Positions 37,144 through 46,465 are shown, counted from the first letter of the stretch. The stretch is 64,000 nucleotides of DNA from Cupriavidus sp. YR651 (GCF_900101625.1 NZ_FMYZ01000001.1:1210304-1274303); one strand, 5' to 3'. Made by a program: numbers and translations. The notes: generated by a model from the sequence alone, not told the origin.

Positions 37144-37205
37144 TTCGATTCTCCTGGTGTTGCGCATCCGCCGGCTGTTGCGGCGGATTGTCCATAACGG
37201 TTACG

Positions 37206-37211
37206 TATAAT
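37206..37211 (+). promoter_or_regulatory. -10 box upstream of murB
   Basis: A perfect TATAAT lies 55 nt before the murB ATG. No -35 box is recognisable at normal spacing; TTGTCC sits only 12 bp away. Confidence 0.4.
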
Positions 37212-37266
37212 CGGGCCTACCCGCAGTCTAGGTCGCCCGCCGTGGCGGCCAGAATCCCTTCCTTGC

Positions 37267-38301
37267 ATGGCAGATTTCCACGAATTCTATCCCCTGCGTC
37301 GACACAATACATTCGGTTTCGACGTACGCGCGCGGCTGGCCGCCCACATCCGCAGCGAGTCAGACCTCGTCGCCGCGCTGGCGGACCCGCGCGCCAGCAC
37401 GCTGCCAGTGGTGGTGCTGGGCGGCGGTAGCAATGTGGTGCTGACCGGCGACCTGGACGCGCTGGTGCTCCTGATGGAGATCCCCGGCTACGAAGTGACG
37501 GAAACCCTGGCGGATGACGCCACGGACAAGCATGCCAGCTGGCGGGTTACCGTGGGCGCCGGCGAGAACTGGCATGCCTTGGTCGGGCGGACCATCGCAG
37601 ACGGCCTGCCCGGCCTCGAGAACCTCGCCCTGATCCCCGGCACCGCTGGCGCGGCCCCGATCCAGAACATCGGCGCCTATGGCGTGGAGTTGCGCGAGCG
37701 ATTCGCCGGCCTGCGGGCCTATGACCGCCAGACTGGCGATTTCGTGACGCTGGACCTGGAGCAGTGTGCCTTTGGCTACCGGGACAGCCTGTTCAAGCGC
37801 GCCGGGCGCGACCGCTACATCATCACCGCCGTCACATTGCGTCTGCCCAAAGCGTGGCAGCCAGTGCTGAACTACGGCGAGCTGGCGCGCGAGCTGGAAG
37901 GCGTCGATTCGCCCGGCGCATCGCAAATCCGCGACGCCGTGATTGCCGTCCGTTCGCGGAAGCTGCCCGATCCCGCACAGGTGGGCAACGCCGGCAGCTT
38001 CTTCAAGAATCCCGTGGTCGATGCGGCCACGCGCGACGCGCTGCTGGCCGCGCATCCGACGCTGGTCAGCTACCCGCAGCCCGACGGCGGCTACAAGCTG
38101 GCGGCGGGCTGGCTGATCGATCAATGCGGGTTCAAGGGGCTCGACGACGGCCCGGTGGGCGTCTATGGCAAGCAGGCGCTGGTGCTGGTGCACCACGGCG
38201 GCGGCACGGGCGCCACGTTGCTGAAACTGGCGGACCGTATCGCGGATACGGTCCAGGCACGCTTTGGCGTACGGATCGAGCCGGAGCCCGTCATTCTGTA
38301 G
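37267..38301 (+). CDS. murB: UDP-N-acetylenolpyruvoylglucosamine reductase MurB
   Basis: FAD enzyme of peptidoglycan precursor synthesis, 344 residues, type I (E. coli-like). Motifs are [20 protein letters not shown] (FAD site), [19 protein letters not shown], and the catalytic serine region [13 protein letters not shown]; the C-terminal [16 protein letters not shown] is also diagnostic. It converges on ppnP with only 22 nt between the stops. Confidence 0.97.
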   Translation: MADFHEFYPLRRHNTFGFDVRARLAAHIRSESDLVAALADPRASTLPVVVLGGGSNVVLTGDLDALVLLMEIPGYEVTETLADDATDKHASWRVTVGAGENWHALVGRTIADGLPGLENLALIPGTAGAAPIQNIGAYGVELRERFAGLRAYDRQTGDFVTLDLEQCAFGYRDSLFKRAGRDRYIITAVTLRLPKAWQPVLNYGELARELEGVDSPGASQIRDAVIAVRSRKLPDPAQVGNAGSFFKNPVVDAATRDALLAAHPTLVSYPQPDGGYKLAAGWLIDQCGFKGLDDGPVGVYGKQALVLVHHGGGTGATLLKLADRIADTVQARFGVRIEPEPVIL

Positions 38302-38323
38302 GCGACGTTTGCTTCGGACGGAA

Positions 38324-38635
38324 TCAGCCGAAGTGGCAGACGTAGTCCAGCGTCTCGGTCACTTCGATGTCGAACTTGCTGTTGCCCGGCACGCTGAACT
38401 GCTGACCGGCGCCATACGTCTTCCACTCTTCCGAGCCGGCCAGGCGCACGCGGCAGCTGCCTGCGTTGACTTCCATGATCTCCGGCGCGCCGGTGCCGAA
38501 GGTCAGCGTCGCCGGGAAAATCACACCCAGCGTCTTGCGGGTGCCATCCGGAAACAGCACCGTGTGGCTCACGCACTTGCCGTCGAAGTACAGGTTGGCC
38601 TTCTTGACGACGGACACGTTGTCGAACTGACTCAT
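38324..38635 (-). CDS. ppnP: Pyrimidine/purine nucleoside phosphorylase PpnP
   Basis: 103-residue cupin of the former DUF1255 family, which phosphorolyses nucleosides. The blocks [31 protein letters not shown] and the C-terminus ETLDYVCHF are diagnostic. The ATG at 38635 follows GAGGAGAG. It lies downstream of argF in the same direction. Confidence 0.92.
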   Translation of the reverse strand: MSQFDNVSVVKKANLYFDGKCVSHTVLFPDGTRKTLGVIFPATLTFGTGAPEIMEVNAGSCRVRLAGSEEWKTYGAGQQFSVPGNSKFDIEVTETLDYVCHFG

Positions 38636-38672
38636 TCTCACTCTCCTCGGATCTTTCGGTTTCGATAGACGT

Positions 38673-38697
38673 AGAAAAGGGGCCATGGCGGCCCCTT
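38673..38697 (-). terminator. Terminator downstream of argF
   Basis: AAGGGGCC pairs with GGCCCCTT around ATGGC (38677-38697); on the minus strand TTCTAC follows. It separates argF from ppnP. Confidence 0.55.
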
Positions 38698-38719
38698 CGA
38701 TCGGCTCACGCCGGCACGT

Positions 38720-39643
38720 TCAGTAACGGCCGCAGAGCAGGTATTCCATCAGTGCTTTCTGGACGTGCAGGCGGTTTTCCGCCTCTTCCCACACCACGCT
38801 GCGCGGGCCGTCGATCACGGCCGCTTCCACTTCCTCGCCGCGGTGCGCCGGCAGGCAGTGCATGAACAGCGCATCGGCGGCAGCACGATCCATCATCGCG
38901 GTAGTCACCATCCAGTCCTTGAACGCGCGCTTGCGCGCCTCGTTCTCGGCTTCGAAGCCCATGCTGGTCCAGACGTCGGTCGTCACCAGGTGCGCACCCA
39001 GGCAAGCGTCGAGCGGGTTGTCGAACACCTTGACCCGGCTGGCAGCGGAGGCCGGCACCATCGCCGGATCGAGCTGGTAGCCCGCGGGCGCCGAGAAATG
39101 GAACGTGAAGTCCAGGCGTTCCGCAGCCTGAATCCACGTATAGGCCATGTTATTGGCATCGCCGATCCACGCCACCGTCTTGCCGGCAATGCTGCCGCGC
39201 TGCTCGATGTACGTGAAGATGTCGGCCAGCACCTGGCACGGGTGGTATTCGTTGGTCAGCCCGTTGATGACCGGCACGCGCGAATGGGCCGCAAAGCGTT
39301 CCAGGATGTCCTGACCGAACGTGCGGATCATGATGATGTCCACCATCCGGGAGATCACCTGCGCGGCGTCCTCGATCGGCTCGCCACGGCCGAGTTGCGA
39401 ATCGCGCGTGTTCAGGAACACGGCGTGGCCGCCCAACTGGTGGATGCCGGCTTCGAACGACAGGCGCGTACGCGTGGAATTCTTCTCGAAGATCATGGCC
39501 AGCGTGCGGTCATGCAACGGGTGCCATGTCTCGTAGTTCTTGAACTTGGCCTTGAGGATCCGCGCGCGGTCCAGCAGGTACTCGTACTCGTCGGCACTAA
39601 GGTCGCTGAACTGGAGGTAATGCTTGATCGGGGTTGAGCTCAT
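38720..39643 (-). CDS. argF: Ornithine carbamoyltransferase
   Basis: Arginine-pathway enzyme making citrulline from ornithine and carbamoyl phosphate, 307 residues. The carbamoyl phosphate motif STRTR is at 56-60, HPCQ occurs near 134, and the ornithine-site motif HCLPAHRGEEV is near the C-terminus. It is divergent from the DUF3579 gene, an arrangement seen in Burkholderiales. Confidence 0.97.
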   Translation of the reverse strand: MSSTPIKHYLQFSDLSADEYEYLLDRARILKAKFKNYETWHPLHDRTLAMIFEKNSTRTRLSFEAGIHQLGGHAVFLNTRDSQLGRGEPIEDAAQVISRMVDIIMIRTFGQDILERFAAHSRVPVINGLTNEYHPCQVLADIFTYIEQRGSIAGKTVAWIGDANNMAYTWIQAAERLDFTFHFSAPAGYQLDPAMVPASAASRVKVFDNPLDACLGAHLVTTDVWTSMGFEAENEARKRAFKDWMVTTAMMDRAAADALFMHCLPAHRGEEVEAAVIDGPRSVVWEEAENRLHVQKALMEYLLCGRY

Positions 39644-40067
39644 AAAACAAAGAAGGCGACTCGCTGGGGACTCGCGGCCCGGATGCCTGGGGAGGTCATG
39701 CCGGAGGGCCGGAGCGTTTCGCGGAGCCGCCTTTCGCGTCGCTTACGCAATGTAATTGCAAGAATCATAAGGGATTATTCCAGCTTTGGCGAGCCCGGGC
39801 CGACCCGGCCCTGGCGGCCAATGACAGGTTTCCGACAGGATTCGCCCCTATGCGCAAGTCTTATATAAGATATAATACTGGCTGATTCACGCGGGGCCCG
39901 GCATACCCATGCCACCGCCCGCCGCCGGCATCAAAAGTGCCCCCGCCGACACCGACGCCCCGCTTTCCCGTCTGGATGAGCGCGAACCAATCGCCCTCCG
40001 GCCGCGTCAAACGGGCGCCCGTCCGGCGGGTTTACCGTCGAGTCACCAGCCTGATCCCCGCAGTCCC
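39644..40067. other. Divergent argF/DUF3579 intergenic region
   Basis: It holds the second copy of the palindromic element at 39857-39879 and A+T-rich sequence near 39750-39785 that may contain the argF promoter. An in-frame ATG at 39909 could extend the DUF3579 protein, but that segment is Pro/Arg-rich and lacks a ribosome site. Confidence 0.45.
39857..39879. promoter_or_regulatory. Conserved palindromic element, argF/DUF3579 copy
   Basis: TCTTATATAAGA (39859-39870) is identical to the core upstream of icd. Directly after it, TATAAT (39871-39876) is a perfect -10 box for the plus strand, so a bound regulator would block or assist RNA polymerase at the DUF3579 promoter. Confidence 0.65.
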
Positions 40068-40373
40068 ATGACCACCCCCAACGTTCGCGAATACTTCATC
40101 CAAGGCATTACCAAGGAAGGCAAGACCTTCCGACCGAGCGACTGGGCTGAACGGCTGTGCGGCGTGATGGCGCAATTCCGTCCCGAGGGCGATACCGGGG
40201 ATCCCCGCCTGACCTACTCGCCGTACGTGCGGCCGGTCATCGTTGCCGGGATCAAGAACGTGGTGGTCGATACGCGGCTGCGCGCCATCGAGCCCAAGGC
40301 GCTCGACTTCGTCCTGAATTTCGCCCGCGACAATAACCTGCAGGTGGTGGAAGCCTGCTCGCTGGGCGACTGA
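40068..40373 (+). CDS. DUF3579 domain protein
   Basis: 101-residue protein starting MTTPNVREYFIQGITKEGK and containing FRPSDWAERLCGVMAQF and YSPYVRPV, the conserved core of a betaproteobacterial family without known function. The ATG at 40068 lacks a strong ribosome site. Its promoter overlaps the shared palindrome. Confidence 0.85.
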   Translation: MTTPNVREYFIQGITKEGKTFRPSDWAERLCGVMAQFRPEGDTGDPRLTYSPYVRPVIVAGIKNVVVDTRLRAIEPKALDFVLNFARDNNLQVVEACSLGD

Positions 40374-40483
40374 CCGGCGCAGCGACGTCCGGGAGGATGC
40401 CCGGGCAACAGGGCGGGAGAGAAGCAGGGACCAGGGATCACGCCACGGAACGACACACCAGGCAGATCCGGTCGCCGGAAAAC

Positions 40484-40514
40484 AAAAAAGCTCGTCGCGA
40501 TGACGAGCTTTTTT
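40484..40514. terminator. Bidirectional terminator between DUF3579 gene and rpsT
   Basis: A perfect 13-bp stem, AAAAAAGCTCGTC with GACGAGCTTTTTT, and a 5-nt loop serve both convergent genes. Confidence 0.93.
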
Positions 40515-40573
40515 CATGCCGGGGTCGAAACCCCGACCGTACCGCTGGGCCGCCGTGGCGACCCGGGCAGCTA

Positions 40574-40840
40574 TCAGACGGCCATGGCCTTGATAGCAGC
40601 CGACAGGCGCGACTTGTGACGTGCAGCCTTGTTCTTGTGCACGATCTTCTTGTCGGCGATGCTGTCGATCACGGTTTGCGACTGCTTGAAGATTTCAGCA
40701 GCGGCAGCCTTGTCGCCGGCGTCGATGGCCTTGCGAACAGCCTTGACGGCGGTGCGCAGACGCGAGCGCAGGCTGGAGTTATGAGCGTTCTGGGCGACGG
40801 CTTGACGCGCGCGCTTGCGAGCTTGTGCGGAATTTGCCAT
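40574..40840 (-). CDS. rpsT: 30S ribosomal protein S20
   Basis: Small-subunit protein of 88 residues binding 16S rRNA. The basic helical sequence [18 protein letters not shown] and the tail [18 protein letters not shown] are typical. A leader of about 125 nt precedes it; in E. coli S20 represses its own translation. Confidence 0.98.
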   Translation of the reverse strand: MANSAQARKRARQAVAQNAHNSSLRSRLRTAVKAVRKAIDAGDKAAAAEIFKQSQTVIDSIADKKIVHKNKAARHKSRLSAAIKAMAV

Positions 40841-40973
40841 GTAGATATCTTCCTGAATTCAGAATGCGCGCCCGGGGACGCAATAATTTGGGACGCAACA
40901 ATTAAGTCACATCGTGCGACCCGGGATGCTCTGACACACGAATCCGGAACGCGACTGTCCTTGCGAATCGGCG

Positions 40974-41003
40974 ATTATACACACACGCTGCACGCGTAGG
41001 CAA
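40974..41003 (-). promoter_or_regulatory. Promoter of rpsT
   Basis: On the minus strand, TTGCCT (41003-40998) and a perfect TATAAT (40979-40974) are 18 bp apart. Confidence 0.65.
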
Positions 41004-41052
41004 GGATGATCCGTGCCTGCCGCGCGACGGGCGTGGTGGGCGGGCCGATCCG

Positions 41053-41058
41053 TATAAT
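41053..41058 (+). promoter_or_regulatory. -10 box upstream of murJ
   Basis: A perfect TATAAT lies 123 nt before the proposed murJ start; a matching -35 is not evident. Confidence 0.4.
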
Positions 41059-41181
41059 AGGCGCCACATTCCCGGCCGGGCGTGGCGTTGCGGCAACTTT
41101 ACGGCCCAATGCACGTCTGAAATGCGGTCGCCGGCCGGTCGTTCCGGTGGCCCGGCCCCACGCACCCCTTCCCGATTCATC

Positions 41182-42732
41182 TTGAACCTGCTCAAAGCGC
41201 TTGCCACTATCAGCAGCCTGACGATGCTCTCGCGCATCACAGGGCTGGTGCGCGAAATCCTGATTGCCCGGGCGTTCGGCGCCTCGGACATGACCGACGC
41301 CTTCAACGTGGCGTTCCGCATTCCCAACCTGCTGCGCCGCGTGTTCGCCGAAGGCGCCTTCTCGCAGGCATTCGTGCCCATCCTGAACGAGTACCACGGC
41401 AAGCGCGGGCCCGACGAGACCCGGCACCTGGTGGACGCCGTGGCCACGGTGATGACCTGGGTGCTGATGGGCGTGTCGCTGCTGGGCGTGATCGCCGCGC
41501 CGCTTGTGATGACCGTGGTGGCCACCGGTTTCCGGGGCGATTCCGAAACGTACGACGCCGCCGTCTTCATGACGCGCGTGATGTTTCCGTACATCGGCCT
41601 GATCTCGCTGGTCGCCCTGGCGTCCGGCATTCTCAATACGTGGCGCAATTTCGCCGTGCCTGCGTTCACGCCGGTACTGCTGAACCTGTGCCTGATCATT
41701 GCCGCACTGTTTGTCGGCCCGCACATGAGCCAGCCAATTTACGCGCAGGCGTGGGGCGTGCTGGCGGGCGGCGTGCTGCAACTGGCGATCCAGGTTCCCG
41801 CGCTGCGCAAGCTCGGCGTGATGCCCCGCGTGTCCATCAACCTGCGCGCCGCCTGGTCTGACGCCGGCGTGCGCCGCGTGATCCGGCAGATGCTGCCGGC
41901 GCTGCTGGCGGTATCGGTGGCCCAGATCAGCCTGATCATCAACACCAATATCGCCTCGCACCTGGCCGCGGGCAGCGTCTCGTACCTGACCTATGCGGAC
42001 CGGCTGATGGAATTCCCCACGGCGCTGCTGGGCGTCGCGCTGGGCACGATCCTGCTGCCCAGCTTGTCGCGCGCCAGCGCCGAGGACAATCGCGAGGAAT
42101 ATTCGGGGCTGCTGGACTGGGGCCTGCGCCTGACGTTCCTGCTGGCCGTGCCGTGCGCGGTGGGCCTGTTCGTCTTCGGCACGCCGCTGACCGCCGTGCT
42201 GTTCAATTACGGCAAATTCAATGCCCACGCGGTGGAGATGACGCGTCAGGCGCTGGTGTCGTACGGCGTGGGGCTGCTCGGCCTCATCCTGATCAAGATC
42301 CTGACGCCCGGCTTCTACGCCCGCCAGGACATCCGCACGCCGGTCAAGATCGCCTTGCTGGTGCTGGTCATCACGCAGGCGTCTAACTATGTCTTCGTGC
42401 CGATCTTCGGCCATGCGGGACTGGCGCTGTCGATCAGCTTTGGCGCCACGGTCAACGCCCTGCTGCTGTTCTTCGGCCTGCGCCGCCGCGGCTTCTACCG
42501 GCCCGCGCCGGGCTGGGGCCTGTTCCTGGCAAGACTGCTGGCGGCCGTGCTGCTTCTGGCCGGCATGCTGCTCTGGTTTGCCCGCAACTTCGACTGGGTC
42601 GGCATGGGCGCCACGCCAGCGCTGCGGATCGCGCTGATGGCCTCGTGCCTGGTACTTGCGGCGGTGGTCTACTTCGGTACACTGTGGCTCATGGGCCTGC
42701 GCTATGCAGCCTTCCGGCGTCGCGCCGGCTAG
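41182..42732 (+). CDS. murJ: Lipid II flippase MurJ
   Basis: Inner-membrane MOP-superfamily flippase for peptidoglycan lipid II, 516 residues with about 14 hydrophobic helices. Diagnostic blocks are ISSLTMLSRITGLVREILIA and VFAEGAFSQAFVPIL. I place the start at TTG 41182, giving the usual N-terminus (M)NLLKALATISS; an upstream ATG at 41122 would add 20 Arg/Pro-rich residues. Neither has a strong ribosome site. Older name mviN. Confidence 0.93.
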   Translation: MNLLKALATISSLTMLSRITGLVREILIARAFGASDMTDAFNVAFRIPNLLRRVFAEGAFSQAFVPILNEYHGKRGPDETRHLVDAVATVMTWVLMGVSLLGVIAAPLVMTVVATGFRGDSETYDAAVFMTRVMFPYIGLISLVALASGILNTWRNFAVPAFTPVLLNLCLIIAALFVGPHMSQPIYAQAWGVLAGGVLQLAIQVPALRKLGVMPRVSINLRAAWSDAGVRRVIRQMLPALLAVSVAQISLIINTNIASHLAAGSVSYLTYADRLMEFPTALLGVALGTILLPSLSRASAEDNREEYSGLLDWGLRLTFLLAVPCAVGLFVFGTPLTAVLFNYGKFNAHAVEMTRQALVSYGVGLLGLILIKILTPGFYARQDIRTPVKIALLVLVITQASNYVFVPIFGHAGLALSISFGATVNALLLFFGLRRRGFYRPAPGWGLFLARLLAAVLLLAGMLLWFARNFDWVGMGATPALRIALMASCLVLAAVVYFGTLWLMGLRYAAFRRRAG

Positions 42733-42745
42733 TCAGGAACCCGCA

Positions 42746-43594
42746 ATGACATCCACGAAAGTCCTGGATTACTTCGCCAGCCTCGTGGCGGACGAAGACG
42801 GCATTCCGCTCACGGAAACCGCCCTCTCCATCGCCCAGGACGCCTACCCGGACCTCGACCTGCAAGCCGAACTCGCCGCGCTGGATGTGCTGGCCATGCG
42901 GCTCAAGCGGCGGATCGCCGAAGGCACTCCGGCCATTCAGCGCCTGCGCCTGCTCAATCATTTCTTCTACCGCGACCTGGGTTTCGGCGCCAACGCCAAC
43001 GACTACTACGACCCCGACAACTCGTACCTGAACGTGGTGGTCAGGCAGCGCCGGGGCATCCCGATTTCGCTGGCGGTGCTGTACATGGAGCTGGGCCAGC
43101 AGATCGGCCTTCCTCTCAAGGGCGTGTCGTTCCCCAACCATTTCCTGGTGCGGATGTCGATTCCGGCCGGCGAAGTGGTGCTCGATCCGCTGACCGGCGA
43201 GACCCTATCCAAGGAACAGTTGCAGGAGATGCTGGACCCCTACCTCGAACGGGAGGGCATTTCGGACCCGAACCAGGTCCCGCTGGGGCTGTTCCTGCAG
43301 ATGGCCAGCCACCGCGAGATCATTGCCCGCATGCTGCGCAACCTGAAGGCGATCTACCTGCAGGAATCGCGCTGGCAGCGCTTGCTGGCCGTGCAGAACC
43401 GCCTGGTGATCCTGTTGCCGAACTCGATCGAGGAAGTGCGCGACCGAGGCCTGGCCTATGCCAACCTGGAATGCTTCCGGCCGGCGCTGGAAGACCTGGA
43501 AGCCTACCTCCAGGCCCGCCCCGATGCGGCCGACACGACCCAGATCCGGGATCGCATGCCGGCCCTGCGGATGATGAGCCGCAGCCTCAACTAG
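42746..43594 (+). CDS. SirB1 family transglutaminase-like/TPR protein
   Basis: 282-residue protein with the transglutaminase-like SirB1 core (LNHFFYRDLGFGANANDYYDP; RRGIPISLAVLYMELGQQIGL; FPNHFLVR) and a C-terminal TPR-like helical part. The catalytic Cys of true transglutaminases is not seen, so it may be non-enzymatic. It follows murJ by 13 nt and is probably cotranscribed. Its TAG stop overlaps that of the convergent dedA gene. Confidence 0.85.
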   Translation: MTSTKVLDYFASLVADEDGIPLTETALSIAQDAYPDLDLQAELAALDVLAMRLKRRIAEGTPAIQRLRLLNHFFYRDLGFGANANDYYDPDNSYLNVVVRQRRGIPISLAVLYMELGQQIGLPLKGVSFPNHFLVRMSIPAGEVVLDPLTGETLSKEQLQEMLDPYLEREGISDPNQVPLGLFLQMASHREIIARMLRNLKAIYLQESRWQRLLAVQNRLVILLPNSIEEVRDRGLAYANLECFRPALEDLEAYLQARPDAADTTQIRDRMPALRMMSRSLN

Positions 43595-44253
43595 TGATTG
43601 TCGGCGGATGCGCGGGTCTTGCCGCGCACCAGCTTCCACAACCCGCCCAGCACCAGCGGCACCACCGCCGCGCCGATCCCCGCCAGCACGATCAGGTTCA
43701 GGTACTGCTTGATGAACGGCAGGTTGCCGAAGAAGTAGCCCGCGAACACCAGGCCGAACACCCAGGCCACCGCGCCGATCAGGTTGAACATCTGGAAGCG
43801 CGCAAACGTCATCTGCGACACCCCGGCCACGAACGGCGCAAAGGTCCGCACGATCGGGATGAAACGCGCCATCACCAGCGTCTTGCCGCCGTGACGTTCA
43901 TAGAAGTCATGCGTCTTGCGCAGCGCGCGCTGGTCCAGGAAACGCCATTGATGGTCAAACACCTTGGGCCCGATCCAGCTGCCCACAAAATAGTTGACCG
44001 TGTTTCCGGTCACGGCGGCCACCAGCAGCAGCCCCGCCAGCATCCATTCGTTCATCGCGCCCGTGGCGCACATCGCGCCGGCGATAAACAGGAGCGAATC
44101 GCCCGGCAGGAATGGCAGCACCACCAGGCCCGTCTCGGCAAATACGATCGCGAACAGGATGCCGTACACCCAGACGCCGTAGTCCTGGACGAACTGGCCA
44201 AGGAATTTGTCGACGTGCAGGACCATGTCGATCAGTTGCAATGCGGTATCCAA
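43591..44253 (-). CDS. DedA family membrane protein
   Basis: 220-residue inner-membrane protein of the DedA/VTT family, which takes part in lipid carrier or phospholipid transport and envelope homeostasis. Typical blocks are FAETGLVVLPFLPGDSLLF, GNTVNYFVGSWIG, HGGKTLVMARFIPIVRTFAP and the FxxxR region. I chose TTG at 44253 (GGGGA upstream, conserved DTALQLIDMVL); an ATG at 44226 is an alternative, nine residues shorter. It is divergent from mutL. Confidence 0.9.
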   Translation of the reverse strand: MDTALQLIDMVLHVDKFLGQFVQDYGVWVYGILFAIVFAETGLVVLPFLPGDSLLFIAGAMCATGAMNEWMLAGLLLVAAVTGNTVNYFVGSWIGPKVFDHQWRFLDQRALRKTHDFYERHGGKTLVMARFIPIVRTFAPFVAGVSQMTFARFQMFNLIGAVAWVFGLVFAGYFFGNLPFIKQYLNLIVLAGIGAAVVPLVLGGLWKLVRGKTRASADNH

Positions 44254-44353
44254 ATCTGTCCCCAATCCAAGAAGGTCTTCATCATACAAGAGCGCCCGGG
44301 CGTAGCCGTCACCCTGGCCGGTTCGCTGTGCCGAAAACGTGTCCGGCCGCACG

Positions 44354-44359
44354 TATAAT
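44354..44359 (+). promoter_or_regulatory. -10 box of mutL close to the start codon
   Basis: A perfect TATAAT ends 6 nt before the mutL ATG. No Shine-Dalgarno sequence fits between them. A -35 is not obvious. Confidence 0.45.
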
Positions 44360-44365
44360 CGCCGA

Positions 44366-46321
44366 ATGCCTGCAGACGCCCACCGCACCGCCCAGCCCAG
44401 CCGCCCGATCCGTCCCCTGCCGGACCAGTTGATCAGCCAGATCGCCGCCGGCGAAGTGGTGGAGCGGCCGGCCTCGGTCGTCAAAGAACTGCTGGAAAAC
44501 GCACTCGATGCCGGCGCCACGCAGCTTGGCATCCGGCTGGAGGAAGGCGGCGTGCGGCGTATTGTCATCACCGACAACGGCTGCGGCATTCCGGCCGACG
44601 AACTGCCCGTCGCCCTGATGCGCCACGCCACCAGCAAGATCGCCTCGCTCGACGAACTGGAGTCCGTGCTGACGCTCGGCTTCCGCGGCGAGGCACTGGC
44701 CTCGATCGCGTCCGTTTCCCATCTCGTGCTGACCAGCCGCACGGCCGACGCAGCCCACGCCACGCAGGTCAGCGCAGACACCGGCCACCTGCAACCCGCC
44801 TCCGGCGGCGTCGGCACGATGATCGACGTGCAGCACCTGTACTTCAACACGCCGGCGCGCCGAAAGTTCCTGAAATCGGAACAAACCGAGCTGGGCCACT
44901 GCCTGGAGATGATCCGGCGAGCGGCCCTGGCGCGGCCCGACGTCACGATTTCCGTCCACCATAACGGCAAGCCGCTCGAGCACTGGAATGCCGGCGACGT
45001 CGCCGCACGCACGGCGCAGGTGCTCGGCGGCGATTTCTCCCGCGCCCGGCTGCCGCTGGACGAGGAAGCCGGCACGCTGCATCTGTATGGCTTTGCCGGC
45101 CTGCCCACGGCTTCGCGCGGGCGGCCCGACCAGCAATACTTCTTCGTCAACGGCCGCTTCGTGCGCGACAAGCTGCTCACCCATGCGGTGCGCAGCGCGT
45201 ACCAGGATGTGCTCCACGGCGACCGCTTCCCGTCGTACGTGCTGTGCCTGGACCTGCCGCCCGAAATGGTCGACGTGAACGTGCATCCGTCCAAGATCGA
45301 GGTGCGCTTCCGCGAATCGCGCGCGGTGCACCAGTTTGTCTATCACGCGGTGCAACGCTGCCTGGCGCGCCAGGCCGGCGAACAGGGCGACAGCCTGCAT
45401 ACGGACGGTGAGGCGATGGCCGCGGCACGTCCCGCCTTCGACGGCGCGCGCCCCGGTGGTGTGCCTGGGGCCGCCCCGCAATGGATCAACTATTCCGCTG
45501 GCCGCCAGACCGAACTCGGCATCGCCCAGCCCCGTCAGGCGTATCTGGGCATGGTGCGCGATGCCACTGGCGACGCCGATGGCGGCACGCGCCCGTGGCA
45601 GCCCGCCGCGCGGCCGCCCGCCTGGCTGGCTGACGCGCAGGCCGCCCGTGCCGATGAACCGCCCAGCCTGCTGGACAGTTTGCCGGCGCGCACGGCGTCG
45701 CCGTTCAACGATGCCGCCGAAGACGCGAGCGACGCCGACCACCCGCTCGGTTACGCCGTGGCCCAGTTGCATGGCATCTACGTGCTGGCTCAGAACGCGC
45801 GCGGGCTTGTGCTGGTCGACATGCACGCGGCCCACGAACGCATCCTCTACGAACAGATCAAGACCGCGCTCGACGCCCGCGAACTGGCCGTCCAGCCGCT
45901 GCTGATTCCGGTCACGCTGCCCGCCAACCCGGTGGAGATCGGCGCGGCCGAGGAGCATCAGGCAACGCTGCAGTTGCTCGGTTTCGATATCGCCCCGGTT
46001 TCGCCGACCACCCTGGCCGTGCGCGCCATCCCGGCCCTGCTCCGGCAAGCCGACGCCGAGGCGCTGGCCCGCGACGTGCTGCGCGACTTGCAGGCCTACG
46101 GCGGCTCGCGCGTGCTGGCCGAGCGCCAGAACGAACTGCTGGCGACACTGGCCTGCCATAGCGCCGTACGCGCCAATCGCAAGCTCACGCTGGAAGAGAT
46201 GAACGCGCTGCTGCGCCAGATGGAGCAAACCGAGCGTGCGGACCAATGCAACCACGGCCGTCCGACCTGGGTGCAACTGACGGTGGCGGAGCTGGACCGC
46301 CTGTTCCTGCGCGGCCAATAA
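44366..46321 (+). CDS. mutL: DNA mismatch repair protein MutL
   Basis: GHKL ATPase linking MutS mismatch recognition to strand incision, 651 residues. The N-terminal ATPase motifs are ELLENALDAG (catalytic Glu about 41), DNGCGIP, and GFRGEALASI; a Pro/Ala-rich linker (about 340-450) leads to the C-terminal dimerisation domain (VLAQNARGLVLVDMHAAHERI). No DQHAx2Ex4E endonuclease motif is complete (DMHAAHERILYE is close), as in MutH-type systems. miaA follows, as in E. coli. Confidence 0.96.
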   Translation: MPADAHRTAQPSRPIRPLPDQLISQIAAGEVVERPASVVKELLENALDAGATQLGIRLEEGGVRRIVITDNGCGIPADELPVALMRHATSKIASLDELESVLTLGFRGEALASIASVSHLVLTSRTADAAHATQVSADTGHLQPASGGVGTMIDVQHLYFNTPARRKFLKSEQTELGHCLEMIRRAALARPDVTISVHHNGKPLEHWNAGDVAARTAQVLGGDFSRARLPLDEEAGTLHLYGFAGLPTASRGRPDQQYFFVNGRFVRDKLLTHAVRSAYQDVLHGDRFPSYVLCLDLPPEMVDVNVHPSKIEVRFRESRAVHQFVYHAVQRCLARQAGEQGDSLHTDGEAMAAARPAFDGARPGGVPGAAPQWINYSAGRQTELGIAQPRQAYLGMVRDATGDADGGTRPWQPAARPPAWLADAQAARADEPPSLLDSLPARTASPFNDAAEDASDADHPLGYAVAQLHGIYVLAQNARGLVLVDMHAAHERILYEQIKTALDARELAVQPLLIPVTLPANPVEIGAAEEHQATLQLLGFDIAPVSPTTLAVRAIPALLRQADAEALARDVLRDLQAYGGSRVLAERQNELLATLACHSAVRANRKLTLEEMNALLRQMEQTERADQCNHGRPTWVQLTVAELDRLFLRGQ

Positions 46322-46358
46322 GCGTCGCCAAATAAGCGTCGCCAGATAGGGGTCGCAA
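46317..46358 (+). repeat. 14-nt tandem repeat across the mutL stop
   Basis: Two perfect copies of AATAAGCGTCGCCA are followed by a third copy with four changes. The mutL TAA stop is within the first copy. Confidence 0.7.
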
Positions 46359-46465
46359 ACAGGCGGCACCGACACGCGCCACAAGCGCGCACGGCTAACA
46401 AGCGCGGCCAGCATATCCGGCCGGCCAGCGGCGATCCCCAGGCACGGTCAACCACAAGCGTCACG

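Larger units (their letters stand above)
40841..41181. other. Divergent rpsT/murJ intergenic region
   Basis: This region contains the rpsT promoter and leader and a TATAAT upstream of murJ. No gene is seen. Confidence 0.5.

Noticed and set aside
37188-37211. TTGTCC as the -35 of the murB promoter
   Set aside because: It is 12 bp from the TATAAT, outside the functional range; only the -10 is reported.
39750-39785. An ArgR box-like A+T-rich dyad before argF
   Set aside because: The match to the ARG-box consensus is too imperfect, and presence of ArgR in this organism cannot be judged from the window.
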